From contig CAUJNA010001488.1 of assembly GCA_963377175.1 (NCBI GenBank), positions 1 through 64,000 of the forward strand: a stretch of DNA of 64,000 nt. Direction: 5' to 3'. This document shows, one piece after another, positions 42,853 through 54,129 of the stretch. The notes beneath the pieces were generated by a model. The model saw only the letters and a program-made list of their open reading frames with translations, searched no databases and had not been told where the DNA came from. Position numbers and translations under genes: made by a program. The DNA comes from Effrenium voratum. Lineage: Eukaryota > Sar > Dinophyceae > Suessiales > Symbiodiniaceae. The stretch's first letter is position 1, and every line of letters starts with the position of its first letter.

Positions 42853-45067
42853 CCTTCCGCATCCCTGAGGTGCTCCAAGAGCACATTTTCTCCAAGGGTT
42901 TCGACTGCACTGCGGACTTTGCCTTTGCATTTCCGTCAGTGGAGAACTTGAACCCCTTCCTGCTGGCATTGCCCGAAACAGACTGGCACACCCTGGACAC
43001 CGACGACCCACTCTCGTCTGTGCACGCATCTTCGCCAGGCCTGGAACGCATGCCGTCAGAACATGCCCAAAAGCACAACGTTGCCAGCCCCGCCAACTGT
43101 GGACGCCACGCCTAGCCCAGCCACTTGGACAGAGATGCTCCCTCCCAAGCTCACCGAGGAAGCCGTACGTAAACTGGGGCCAACTATCCCGCAGAATTGC
43201 TGGATAGCGACACATCGCCCAGCATACGCCCCTGGTGCACCATGGACTCAAGCCCGGCCAAGCCATGCGCTGGGTTCCATGGCAACTCCGCCTGTCGGCT
43301 CGGCAATGCCAGGAGATTATGGTAGCCAAGTCGAGCAAAGCCGTGCGCTCAGAGATGCAACTGCTAAGCCACGCCTTTTTCGAAGATACTCCAGAAGTGT
43401 CGGTTGAATCCCGCGCACTTTCCGCAAGTTGGCTCGTCAAGGTACAAACCATATTTCGCAACGCCATCGCCCTGTGCCAAGCCGCGCACTTGTCGAACCT
43501 GAAAGCCTTCGACAAGAAAGTGGCCGACCTATGCCTGGCCGCACCCGACCCAATCCTGGGTCTGCGGACAGTCAACACCCAGGAATTGCTGGCCGCTGAC
43601 CGCAAAATCTGGGGCGTTATATCTGAGCTACTGGCTCAGAGCTGGAGCCTAGATGACGCACTGCACGAGGTCACAGCTATGCGAAACGACTTGCCTAGCC
43701 TACTGCAACTCCGACCCAAAGTGCCACGTCAGCCTCCACCACCACCAGCCCCGCCTCGCACTCCCCGAGCGCGTGACAAGCGCCCTGCGCCGCCCGCGCA
43801 GACACAGCCCAAAAAGGCAGCACGAAAAGGCAAAGGGAAAGGTACCGCCAAGAAACTCACACTGAGCAGCGACTGGATACAATCGTACCAGGGCAAGGAG
43901 GTGTGCAAACGATATCAGGTAGGGAAATGCCAGGCAGAAAACTGCAAGTTCGCCCACGAGGATGTTAAAAGCCCCACCCTGCCAAGGACCATCCAAATCA
44001 CACCTGACAAAGTCCGAGCCAGTCAGCGGCCGCTGAGCCGGACTGGCATCGTGCAGCCGCACCCATGCAAACCCCCAATTCAGGTCAAGAACAAAAGGGC
44101 CAGCGCGCTGCCCAGCCATGCAGCCAAGCCCCGCAGGGTTTTTTCCTGGATGTCTTTGCAGGCAGCCGCCGTGCAAAAGCTCAGCAAGGCATGTTTTGAA
44201 CCTTTCGACCTAGACGGCAATGCCCAACACGATATCCTGCACGACCCCACTTTCGAAGTCCTCCTACGACTTGCATGGTCCGGCTTGGTTAAGTTCGTTA
44301 TGATTGCACCGCCGTGCAAAGAGTATAGCAGACTAAAACTCAAGCCAGGGGGACCCCGACCCCTACGCACGCCAAAATTTATGCAGGGCGTGCCCAACTT
44401 GCCGCCGCACCTGCAACAACGGGTTAAAGACAGCACAGAGATCCACGCCCGTGGACGTGCCATATTCGAAGCAGTCGTCGCCAAAGGAGGCATTGCCATT
44501 CTGGAACAGCCCCCTTCGTCAATGGCCTGGCTGGAACCCGAAAACTTCGCTATGCTTCAGCAATGCCATGCACATATGGCCTGGGTGGCCGCCTGCCACC
44601 ATCATCTAGACATAGCCAAGTCCTGGTCTTTCACCAGCAACTGTCCAAAAATCCAGCAGCTGGCGGCCCAATGCGGCCATGCAAAGCCACACCGGGTTAA
44701 AGTGAACGGCGTCTGGGCCAGCGCACTCACAGCAGAGTACCCCCCGTCCTTGGCTATGGCCATAGCCCAAGTCGGGGAACACAAGGTCTCACCATCAAAC
44801 CTCGAGCCCACTCCCCTGCCGCTGCCAGAGCGCCAACCCTTCACGCATGCCGCCTACGCGTGTGTGACGGAGCAGGCATGCACTCTACCGCGGATTGGAG
44901 CATACCACATCCAGGCCACCCTCTACAGCCAGTCGCACAGGCATGGCTGCAGTGGGCAAAGAATCATGATGTGGTGCCACGCATCGTGGCCCACATCGCT
45001 CAGGCACGCCCAGAACCCCCTCTCTCGCAAGAAGAGGGGATCGAATGCGCCATGTTCAAGGCATTGA
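42853..45067 (+). pseudogene. Gag-like region with CCCH finger and cytosine-methylase-like domain
   Basis: The first part (42853-43115) reads HIFSKGFDCTADFAFAFPSV and is gag-like; frame shifts lead into a 610-codon frame (43235-45067). It holds a helical part, a Pro/Lys-rich linker, a CCCH zinc finger CKRYQVGKCQAENCKFAH (about 43902-43955) and a domain with FDLDGNAQHDIL, the loop MIAPPCKEYSRLKLKPGGPR (about 44300) and ILEQPPSSMAWLEP (about 44500). PPCxxxS and ExPPSSxxW are placed like motifs IV and VI of C5-cytosine methylases, but a SAM-binding motif I is not clear, so activity is doubtful. The last 60 codons run into the wrong frame near 44880. Confidence 0.6.
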
Positions 45068-45303
45068 ACTCAGCACCGCCCGAATGCTGGGATCCCAACC
45101 CAGGCCAGCCATATCGGCTGCGCCTGCTACAAGCCATGGGAGTCGCTTCCAGCGACCCAGATATGGCGTTGCTGCCGCTGCTGGAAACAGGTGTGCCGAC
45201 AGGGGCCATCTCACCGTTGCCGCGCAGCTTTCAGTGGCCCCTCAAGGCAAACTCAGAAAGCACAGCACCGCCTTTCGAATTCTGCGACCAAAATTGGAAA
45301 AAC

Positions 45304-46075
45304 GCCGAATCTGAGTAGTTAAAGCTCTTTTGAAAAAAGAGATTGCTAGCGGATGGGTAGTCCGCGCACACTGCACCGAAACCGAAGCTCATGTACGCTG
45401 GCCAAAGGGAGTGGCTGTGGGAAAGCTTAATGTTGTTTTTGCAGACAATAAAGAGCCACGCCTTGTCTTGTGTGCAACGTGAACCCACGGTGCCATTTGC
45501 CTGAACAGGTAAGCCTCCCAATGGCCTCAGACTTGTGCCTTGCCACGCACTGCAAAGACGCGCGCAGCGCCTTCATCGGCGCCAGCTTCGACTTCAAAGC
45601 CGCGCGCAAACAAATTCAAGTTCACCCTGACGAGCATGGCCTTTTGCTCTTCAGATTTCAGGGCGAACTTTACCATTACCGCGTATGCCACTTTGGTGGC
45701 CGCTTCTCCGCTTTCTGGTGGCAACGGACACATGCCTGTATGTTGCGCCTAATGCACGGCCTGCTAGCCATGCTACCACACAAAGCCTGGCTCTTCGTGG
45801 ATGACTTGCTGGCAGCTTTGTGTAGATCAGCAGGGGGCGAACAGTTGGCCAGCATGGCCATCTTCCTCTGTGCCATCTCCGCCCCTATTTCCTGGAAAAA
45901 AGCCCAGTTTCAGGATCAGATCAACTGGCGCGGGTGGTCGGTGCATTTTGACCACGACACCATACATTTGATGAAAGCCAAGTTAGACAAGCTGCGTCAG
46001 CAGCTGGAAAACTTGAGCCAAGCCCATAAAGTACCACGCAAGGCCCTAGAACAATGCCTAGGCCTGCTTATCTGA
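45304..46075 (+). pseudogene. Reverse transcriptase of the YR retroelement
   Basis: Begins about LKKEIASGWVVRAHC in one frame, then from 45470 in another. Motifs: ASFDFKAARKQIQVHPDEHG (catalytic Asp, about 45585), YRVCHFGGRFSAFWWQR (about 45677) and AWLFVDDLLAAL (about 45785), the FVDD box. A TGA at 46073-46075 interrupts the frame where relatives would most simply have Trp; the same frame continues into RNase H. Confidence 0.8.
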
Positions 46076-46912
46076 GCAACTAGCATCTCCAAGCACTTGC
46101 GGCCTTGGCTTGCCCCGTTGTACTCTGACTTGCATAGCCCTCCAGGGAGCATGTGCTCCGTTTCGGCTTCCACATGGCAGTCCTTCCTTTCCAGCTTGGA
46201 CTCGACGGGTCGCACAACACGCGCCATGCCAGGACTGTGGATCCCGACACTCGCTAGAGTCATTGAGTGCTCAGGCAAGCCAGTGCGTTGCAGAGCCGAC
46301 CTGCCCGCCGTGCCAGCGTCGCATAAGCCAACATGGGTTAGGATCTCAGACCCAAACTCACCCACCGTCACCCTACGCAAGGACAGTAAGGTTTGTCTCA
46401 ATTGGCTGTCGCGGTGCTTTGCTAGCACCCCGACTGTTCCTCTGGCCCTGCCACCATTATTGCCCTGCCTAGCCGCCGCTGACGCTTGCGCAGAAGGAGA
46501 CACCGTAGGGATAGGCGGTTGGTTCCTCACCAGCAACGCATTTGCATGGTTTGGAGAAACATGGTCCATGTCGGACATTCGGCAAACTTGGCCTTTTCTG
46601 ACCAAGCCAGCACAGCGCTACATAGCATGCTTTGAGACCATTGCCCAATTCGCATTACTAAAAATAGCCCATGCAACTTCAGGCCAGGGACACTATCATT
46701 TTACGTTGCCAGCGGGCACCAATAATTCGGCAACGGAAGCCGACATTAACAAAATGTTTATTACGTCCTGGCCTATGCAGGTCTTTTTGCAGCTCATCGC
46801 GTCTTGGGCGCATTCGCACAATGTGGTGTTGCAGCCAACACACATTGCCGGCTCCGCCAATGGGTGGGCCGATGACCTCAGCCGAAACACACCGGCGCCG
46901 CTTTACCCCTGA
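46076..46912 (+). pseudogene. RNase H domain of the YR retroelement
   Basis: Continues the RT frame: SKHLRPWLAPLYSDLHSPPG (thumb/connection), CLAAADACAEGDTVGIGGWF (first Asp), YIACFETIAQFALLKIA (Glu) and AGSANGWADDLSRNTPAPL (Asp near the C terminus). This arrangement with a final ADxLSR is seen in DIRS-type RNase H. Stop TGA at 46910-46912. Only the RT-end TGA separates it from RT. Confidence 0.75.
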
Positions 46913-47173
46913 AAATATCAATGACTCGAGCCGACGATTGACGCTGCGTCCTGCCGATGCACCGTGGAGACCCGAGCACCGCGCTGCCACAGGGGGATTT
47001 CAGCCCACACTGCCTTGCACAGCTGCTTGAGCACGGCCGGGCACTGGACAAATAGCGCGCCTTTCTCCAGTTAAATGAAAACAAAGGCAGCATGCGCATG
47101 CCTTTGCATTTTCCCACATGTCGCGACGCCAGGCTCACGCAACCCGCTCTGAAGTGGGGGAGCCTAGCGAAGG

Positions 47174-47281
47174 CCGGGTTGCGCTGGACACTAAAGAGGG
47201 GGTTAATAGAGCCTTCCCTAGCTGAAGCCGTGCACGGCAGTGCACCGCTCTGCGTCAGCTAGAGACTCCAGCGCAACCCGG
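47174..47281. repeat. Stem-loop with 15-bp perfect stem in the B1 region
   Basis: CCGGGTTGCGCTGGA (47174-47188) pairs with TCCAGCGCAACCCGG (47267-47281); an inner pair CTAGCTGA/TCAGCTAG lies inside. Only the inner pair is repeated at B2. Confidence 0.85.
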
Positions 47282-47358
47282 TTACAAAAGGAGAGCGCGT
47301 CCCGTTCGTATCAAGGGTTGGGTTGTTTTAGGTTGGAGCAGTGCATGTTTCCTATAAC
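47198..47358 (+). repeat. Split direct repeat B1 (161 bp)
   Basis: Starts GGGGGTTAATAGAGCC, ends CATGTTTCCTATAAC and directly abuts A2. Four mismatches to B2. Confidence 0.95.
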
Positions 47359-47390
47359 GCTAGGGGTTGTTTGTTCCCCCGTGTTATAGG
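47351..47390. repeat. Palindrome across the B1/A2 junction
   Basis: CCTATAAC and GTTATAGG pair around an inner GGGG-TTGTTTGTT-CCCC hairpin. It spans the joint of the two repeats, where the circular intermediate of such elements would be formed or cut. Confidence 0.75.
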
Positions 47391-47464
47391 GACATGTGAA
47401 TCTACACCGCTTGTGGCCATTTCTGCTCCAAGCTAAACAACCATGCGGTTTCCATTTTTGAAAC
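47359..47464 (+). repeat. Split direct repeat A2 (106 bp)
   Basis: Matches A1 at 41050-41155 with one mismatch (CATGTCT against CATTTCT). Confidence 0.95.
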
Positions 47465-47933
47465 CCACCCACCCTCCCTTCTGACTAAGGCAAGCGGCTT
47501 TACTCTTGTGCTCGTACAAGCACATGCGAGCCGCGAGCCTTCTTTGTGCCGCAATGATCATTCACTGCGGTTACTAAGGCGCAGGACGTCTAACCGCGCG
47601 CCACCCAGTGGCTGGTGCCCGGCTCCGCAGGGCCAGGCACCGAGATCAATTGCTCGACGCCGCAGCGTCCAGCAATCCGCACACTAAGGTACATTCACCT
47701 CACCATGTCACACCGCTGTGTACAGACCGCAGTTCGAGCACTTAAGTGCCCTCACATTGGCTTGACAGTCAAGCTACACTGGCGCCGCAGCGCCAAGCAC
47801 CGCAGTGCTTCGGGACAACCCTAGGAACCAATCCACGGGACTCCCATACTAAGGTTCGTTACAACTCCTCGGCACCGCTGTGCGAAGAATCAATCGAGGA
47901 ATTAACTCCAGCGTGATGCTTACGTTTCACCAG
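47465..47933. other. Segment between A2 and B2, no gene
   Basis: Non-coding, with repeated CACTAAGG/ACTAAGG words and repeats of GCCGCAGCG type (for example near 47657 and 47780). In simple split-repeat elements A2 and B2 are close together; this 469-bp segment is extra. Confidence 0.5.
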
Positions 47934-48094
47934 GGGGGTTAATAGAGCCTTCCCTAGCTGAAGCCGTGCGCGGCAGTGCGCCGCTCTGCGTCAGCTAGAG
48001 ACTCCAGCGCAACCCGGTTACAAAAGGAGAGCGCGTCTTGTTCGTATCAAGGGTTGGGTTGTTTTAGGTTGGAGCAGTGCATGTTTCCTATAAC
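47934..48094 (+). repeat. Split direct repeat B2 (161 bp)
   Basis: Matches B1; ends TTTCCTATAAC at the right end of the element. Confidence 0.95.
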
Positions 48095-48307
48095 TGTCCT
48101 CTTTAAGGCTGGGGATCAAACACACCTGTCACAGGGATCAGATTGTTCACTTGCACAAGCATCAAAAAGGACTTGTGAAGCGTCAGATTGGCTTTTTGAG
48201 GGGTGTCAGTTTAACTTTTGGCGGATCAGATGATTGACTTGTGGCCGTATCAGGTGAACTGCGGAAGAACCAAGTTGGAACACTCACTCCTTTGCGGCAG
48301 CTGCGCG

Positions 48308-48427
48308 CCATGATCATCATCAATCATCATCATCATCATCATCACCTGTCATTAACGTCATCAACAATGACTCATCGTTGCACAGATGAACATTGTCATC
48401 ATCACCATCATCACCATCATCATCATC
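48308..48427 (+). repeat. (CAT)n clusters
   Basis: Short CAT/ATC trinucleotide runs (about 48308-48345 and 48393-48427) leading into the ATCC array. Confidence 0.9.
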
Positions 48428-48772
48428 ATCCATCCATCCATCCATCCATCCATCCATCCATCCATCCATCCATCCATCCATCCATCCATCCATCCATCCA
48501 TCCATCCATCCATCCATCCATCCATCCATCCATCCATCCATCCATCCATCCATCCATCCATCCATCCATCCATCCATCCATCCATCCATCCATCCATCCA
48601 TCCATCCATCCATCCATCCATCCATCCATCCATCCATCCATCCATCCCATCCATCCATCCATCCATCCATCCATCCATCCATCCATCCCATCCATCCATC
48701 CATCCATCCATCCATCCATCCATCCATCCATCCATCCATCCATCCATCCATCCATCCATCCATCCATCCATC
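48428..48772 (+). repeat. (ATCC)n microsatellite, about 345 bp
   Basis: Nearly uninterrupted CATC/ATCC tetranucleotide with two CCC interruptions (near 48645 and 48688). Long ORFs here in all frames only translate the repeat. Confidence 0.97.
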
Positions 48773-50113
48773 ACGCACCATCATCATCATCATTCTCATC
48801 ATCAGTTGTCATCGTCATCGTCCATCATAGTCATCACCTTCTTCCTCGTTGTCGTCATCCACCCTCATCGTCATCCATCATGACCGTTTTTGCAAAGGTC
48901 ATACTCATCATCATCACCATCGTCCTTCATCATTACTGATCACCCATGATGATCATGGGTGGAGATGATGACGATCCTGTGACGGACGATGATGATGACG
49001 CTTAGGGATGATGAATGTGAATCCTGACTTTCATCAGTTGATGCGCGCGAAGACCACACGACACTGATGATGAACATGCTGACGGATGATGATGATGATT
49101 CTCACTATGAAAATTGGGTTGATATGATGGATGATGCTGGTGCATTACGGTCGATGATGATGAGGAACGATGCGGCGATGATGATGGAGGCTCACGAAGG
49201 ATGCTGGTGATGGATGAGGGGGATGGATGATGGAGGATCATGAAGGATGCTGATGATGGATGGTGACAGGTGATGATGATGGTGATGATGAGGATGACGA
49301 TGATGCTGCGTGGGTTTGACGGCGATCATGATGACGGGCCCTGCCACGACAAGCATCGTCATAGCAGCTCTGCGTGCCGAGCGCGCAATTGAAACAGACG
49401 GAAGATAGAGGCAGGAGGATGGATCATGATGATGTTGGTCATGATGATGATGATGATGATGCGTGATGAAAGTGATGATGATGATGATGATCATCCATGC
49501 CACGACGACTGTCATCGTAGCATCCTCTGCACGCCGAGCGTTGCCTGACGGCGCAGTTGATGCGATGACCGCGACGATGATAACGATGACGGAAGATCAC
49601 GCTGATGGTGATGATGATGACGCTGATGATCGCCATGGTGGTGATGATGGATGATGATGCACGTTGGTGATGAAATGATGAGGACGATGATGGATATTGA
49701 TGAAGATGACGATGAGAATCACCATGATGATAGTGATGATGATGATGGTTGACCAACCTGGCGAGGATGATCTTGATGACGGGTGATGGATGATAATGAT
49801 GATGGCTGACGACGAGGATGACGATCGTCCGTTCCATTCTAACAAAATCACGCCGAGTGCGCGTGTGTAAGAAATTTGGTAAGACGGCTACGGCGATGAT
49901 GAAGATGCGACGACCGTGATGACGATGGGATGGATGCTGATGATGGATGATGACGACGACGACGATGATGAGGACGCTCACAATTCATAACGACGACGAT
50001 GATCATGGTTGATGGATGCTGGCGACGATGGTTTCAGATGATCGATGATTTATGATGGATAATGAACAACGCGACGATCATGATGTTGCTGATGCTGGAT
50101 GATGAGCGGTTGA

Positions 50114-50195
<82 letters not shown>
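48773..50195 (+). repeat. Degenerate (GAT/ATC)n trinucleotide block
   Basis: ATC-rich to about 48930, then GAT/ATG-rich with inversions of strand bias; pure (GAT)n at about 50116-50194. No gene is credible within. Confidence 0.9.
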
Positions 50196-50196
<1 letters not shown>

Positions 50197-50204
50197 GTGT
50201 ACAA

Positions 50205-50430
50205 CTAACAAGCCAATCTGATGTTTGAACTGTCAAATCCATAACAAGTCAATCTCATCCCTCTCACAAGCGAGTCTGATGCTCGCAAGTCAATCGAATG
50301 CCCCTCACAAGCCAATCTGATCCCTCTCACAAGCCAATCTGAAACCGACAAGCCAATCCAATCCTTTACAACTCATTTTGATGAATTTTCAAATCACAAT
50401 CCAATCTGATGCGTTCCACAACCCGACTTG
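50205..50430 (+). repeat. Minisatellite built on CAAGCCAATCTGAT
   Basis: Degenerate repeats such as CTCACAAGCCAATCTGATCC. Reverse-complement relatives (CAGATTGGCTTTTTG, GATGATTGACTTGTGG) lie at about 48130-48250, on the other side of the simple-sequence block. Confidence 0.75.
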
Positions 50431-50969
50431 ATGAGCAGACCCGGCACCTTTGCATGCGTAGGCACGCAGGTTGGCTATGTGTGTACGTAACGCAGAAACT
50501 GAGGTTGGCGCAGCACGCATTACTTTGCTCCAACCAACGGAATTGCACCATGCCAGGCTTACATTCCCTCCGCCCGTTTCACGCGCCATTTACGGTGAGG
50601 TCGAACACGCGTTGTTGGTAAATTTCCAGGCCCCGCACAAGATGCAGGACAAGGGACTGACACGCATTGTCAGTCCGCCTGCTTCTTTGGGCCTGCGCCT
50701 CTGAGCAACATCACGGAAGAAGAAGCTGAGCTTTTTGCTTGTTGGATTGCTTTGCTTATTCCTTGGCTTGTTCCCGCGTTTATTGGCTGAGGCAGGCAGG
50801 ATTCTTATTACACAGAACACACAGCCGCGCAAGTTCACATGTTGAATATTAGAAAAAATGAGTTGCCTTCATGATTGGCCTGGAGTGCGGTGACTTTAAT
50901 GCATGGAAATGGCACTTGGATTGAAATAGTGCAGCAAGGTCTCTGATATATGATTTATATATATATATA
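50431..50969. other. Unique sequence, no gene seen
   Basis: Short ORFs only. 50690-50775 resembles part of 40900-41010 (dispersed repeat). Confidence 0.5.
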
Positions 50970-51099
50970 CATATGTATGCATGTATGTAGTGTAATGTAA
51001 CGTAACGTAATGTATGTATGTATGTATGTAATGTATGTATGTATGTATGTAATGTATGTATGTATGTATGTATGTAATGTAATGTAATGTAATGTAATG

Positions 51100-51130
<31 letters not shown>

Positions 51131-51268
51131 TGTATGTATGTATGTATGTATGTATGTATGTATGTATGTATGTATGTATGTATGTATGTATGTATGTATG
51201 TATGTATGTATGTATGTATGTATGTATGTATGTATGTATGTATGTATGTATGTATGTATGTATGTATG

Positions 51269-51299
<31 letters not shown>

Positions 51300-51393
51300 T
51301 GTATGTATGTATGTATGTATGTATGTATGTATGTATGTATGTATGTATGTATGTATGTATGTATGTATGTATGTATGTATGTATGTATGTATG

Positions 51394-51424
<31 letters not shown>

Positions 51425-51542
51425 TGTATGTATGTATGTATGTATGTATGTATGTATGTATGTATGTATGTATGTATGTATGTATGTATGTATGTATGTA
51501 TGTATGTATGTATGTATGTATGTATGTATGTATGTATGTATG

Positions 51543-51573
<31 letters not shown>

Positions 51574-51647
51574 TGTATGTATGTATGTATGTATGTATGT
51601 ATGTATGTATGTATGTATGTATGTATGTATGTATGTATGTATGTATG

Positions 51648-51678
<31 letters not shown>

Positions 51679-51788
51679 TGTATGTATGTATGTATGTATG
51701 TATGTATGTATGTATGTATGTATGTATGTATGTATGTATGTATGTATGTATGTATGTATGTATGTATGTATGTATGTATGTATGTATG

Positions 51789-51819
<31 letters not shown>

Positions 51820-52005
51820 TGTATGTATGTATGTATGTATGTATGTATGTATGTATGTATGTATGTATGTATGTATGTATGTATGTATGTATGTATGTAT
51901 GTATGTATGTATGTATGTATGTATGTATGTATGTATGTATGTATGTATGTATGTATGTATGTATGTATGTATGTATGTATGTATGTATGTATGTATGTAT
52001 GTATG

Positions 52006-52037
<32 letters not shown>

Positions 52038-52091
52038 TGTATGTATGTATGTATGTATGTATGTATGTATGTATGTATGTATGTATGTATG

Positions 52092-52122
<31 letters not shown>

Positions 52123-52226
52123 TGTATGTATGTAATGTAATGTAATGTAATGTATGTAATGTATGTATGTAATGTATGTATGTATGTATGTATGTATGTA
52201 TGTATGTATGTATGTATGTATGTATG

Positions 52227-52257
<31 letters not shown>

Positions 52258-52735
52258 TGTATGTATGTATGTATGTATGTATGTATGTATGTATGTATGT
52301 ATGTATGTATGTATGTATGTATGTATGTATGTATGTATGTATGTATGTATGTATGTATGTATGTATGTATGTATGTATGTATGTATGTATGTATGTATGT
52401 ATGTATGTATGTATGTATGTATGTATGTATGTATGTATGTATGTATGTATGTATGTATGTATGTATGTATGTATGTATGTATGTATGTATGTATGTATGT
52501 ATGTATGTATGTATGTATGTATGTATGTATGTATGTATGTATGTATGTATGTATGTATGTATGTATGTATGTATGTATGTATGTATGTATGTATGTATGT
52601 ATGTATGTATGTATGTATGTATGTATGTATGTATGTATGTATGTATGTATGTATGTATGTATGTATGTATGTATGTATGTATGTATGTATGTATGTATGT
52701 ATGTATGTATGTATGTATGTATGTATGTATGTATG

Positions 52736-52766
<31 letters not shown>

Positions 52767-52831
52767 TGTATGTATGTATGTATGTATGTAATGTATGTGT
52801 ATGTATGTATGTATGTATGTATGTATGTATG

Positions 52832-52862
<31 letters not shown>

Positions 52863-53013
52863 TGTATGTATGTAATGTAATGTATGTATGTATGTATGTA
52901 ATGTAATGTAATGTATGTATGTATGTATGTATGTATGTATGTATGTATGTATGTATGTATGTATGTATGTATGTATGTATGTATGTATGTATGTATGTAT
53001 GTATGTATGTATG

Positions 53014-53045
<32 letters not shown>

Positions 53046-53344
53046 TGTATGTATGTATGTATGTATGTATGTATGTATGTATGTATGTATGTATGTATGT
53101 ATGTATGTATGTATGTATGTATGTATGTATGTATGTATGTATGTATGTATGTATGTATGTATGCATGCATGCATGTATGTATGTATGTATGTATGTAATG
53201 TAATGTAATGTAATGTAATGTAATGTAATGTAATGTAATGTAATGTAATGTAATGTAATGTAATGTAATGTAATGTAATGTAATGCAATGCAATGCAATG
53301 CAATGTAATGTAATGTAATGTAATGTAATGTAATGTAATGTATG

Positions 53345-53375
<31 letters not shown>

Positions 53376-53560
53376 TGTATGTAGGTATGTGATGTATGTA
53401 ATGTATGTAATGTATGTATATCTGTACGTTTGTATGTATGTATGTATGTATGTACGCATGTATCTAGGTATGTAATGTAATGTAATGTAATGTGATGTGA
53501 TGTGATGTAATGTAATGCAATGGGATATAATATAATGTAATGTAATGCAAAGCAATGTAT
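50970..53560 (+). repeat. Giant (TATG)n / (TAATG)n satellite, about 2.6 kb
   Basis: Mostly perfect TATG tetranucleotide broken at intervals by one extra A (TAATG). A pure TAATG pentanucleotide block lies at about 53196-53338 with a CAATG variant patch, and TGTGATG/TGTAATG variants at the right edge. The two strands give 800-919-codon ORFs of Tyr-Ile-His-Thr repeats, which are not genes. Confidence 0.97.
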
Positions 53561-54100
53561 GTATGTCTGACACATGCACATGCATGCAGTTGGAATGCTT
53601 TGATCCAATAGACAGATTAGGGGCTTATGGCGGACAGTCTAGGCCCCACAAGAGGACCCCAAACATGCTTTAGCCCTGTCTCAGAAATTCGGGGAAATGC
53701 TGAACAATGAGCTAATCTGGCGCTCCAGAAAGTTGTTTTTTTGGAATTCTTAAGATTCGGAGAACAGTTGCTTGCGAGAAGATAGCTGGTGACCCCTAAA
53801 AAGAGGCGGAGACAGAGGCGCAGCAGAGCCTTTCCAGCAAAACCATTGGGTTCTGCGAGAGTACCGACTCTACTTTTGTTTAGATCCTTTGGATGGTGCC
53901 TGTAAATTTTGGTTCAGGGATCAATCATACTAATCCAGAGGGTGCACACTGGACACTGCAGCTTTTTCAGCAGTGATTTTGGCGCACTGGATGCCGCAGA
54001 GCTTTTCCAGCAGTTATTTTGGATTCTTTATGTGGGGTGCTCAGGCTGAAGCGTTGGATTCTATTTGTTCGGGTTCCAAAAGATCTCAAACCCTAGGATT
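53561..54100. other. No gene seen
   Basis: Unique sequence between the satellite and the first recognisable exon. Contains a short repeated phrase (CTGGACACTGCAGCTTTTTC / CTGGATGCCGCAGAGCTTTTC near 53950-54010). Confidence 0.5.
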
Positions 54101-54129
54101 CGGGCTTTCTGCATTCCTGCTTCTGGGCA

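Larger units (their letters stand above)
41050..48094 (+). mobile_element. Tyrosine-recombinase (DIRS/Ngaro-like) retrotransposon with split direct repeats
   Basis: The repeat order is A1 (41050-41155) - genes - B1 (47198-47358) - A2 (47359-47464) - 469 bp - B2 (47934-48094). Split repeats of this order, with B1 abutting A2, are the mark of tyrosine-recombinase retroelements, which insert by recombination without target duplications. Inside are a recombinase C-terminal domain, a gag-like region with a CCCH finger, a methylase-like domain, RT and RNase H. Parts of B (GGTTGTTTTAGGTTGGAGCA and CCTATAAC) are near inverse complements of parts of A. The recombinase lies upstream of RT, unlike the usual order. 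The coding region has several breaks. Confidence 0.8.

Noticed and set aside
42529..43605. Minus-strand 358-codon ORF in the YR retroelement
   Set aside because: GC-rich shadow of the gag-like/recombinase region; Cys/Arg-rich low-complexity product.
46073..46075. TGA in the RT-RNase H frame as selenocysteine or programmed read-through
   Set aside because: No supporting structure seen, and the element has several other breaks; a nonsense mutation from Trp is simpler.
48241..48939. ORFs rich in His-Pro-Ser-Ile or Met-Asp-Gly-Trp
   Set aside because: Translations of the ATCC array in several frames and both strands.
50849..53608. Very long minus-strand ORFs (up to 919 codons) of Tyr-Ile-His-Thr repeats and plus-strand Met-Tyr-Val-Cys ORFs
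   Set aside because: They only translate the TATG satellite, which has no stop codon in these frames; no unique sequence with coding character is attached.
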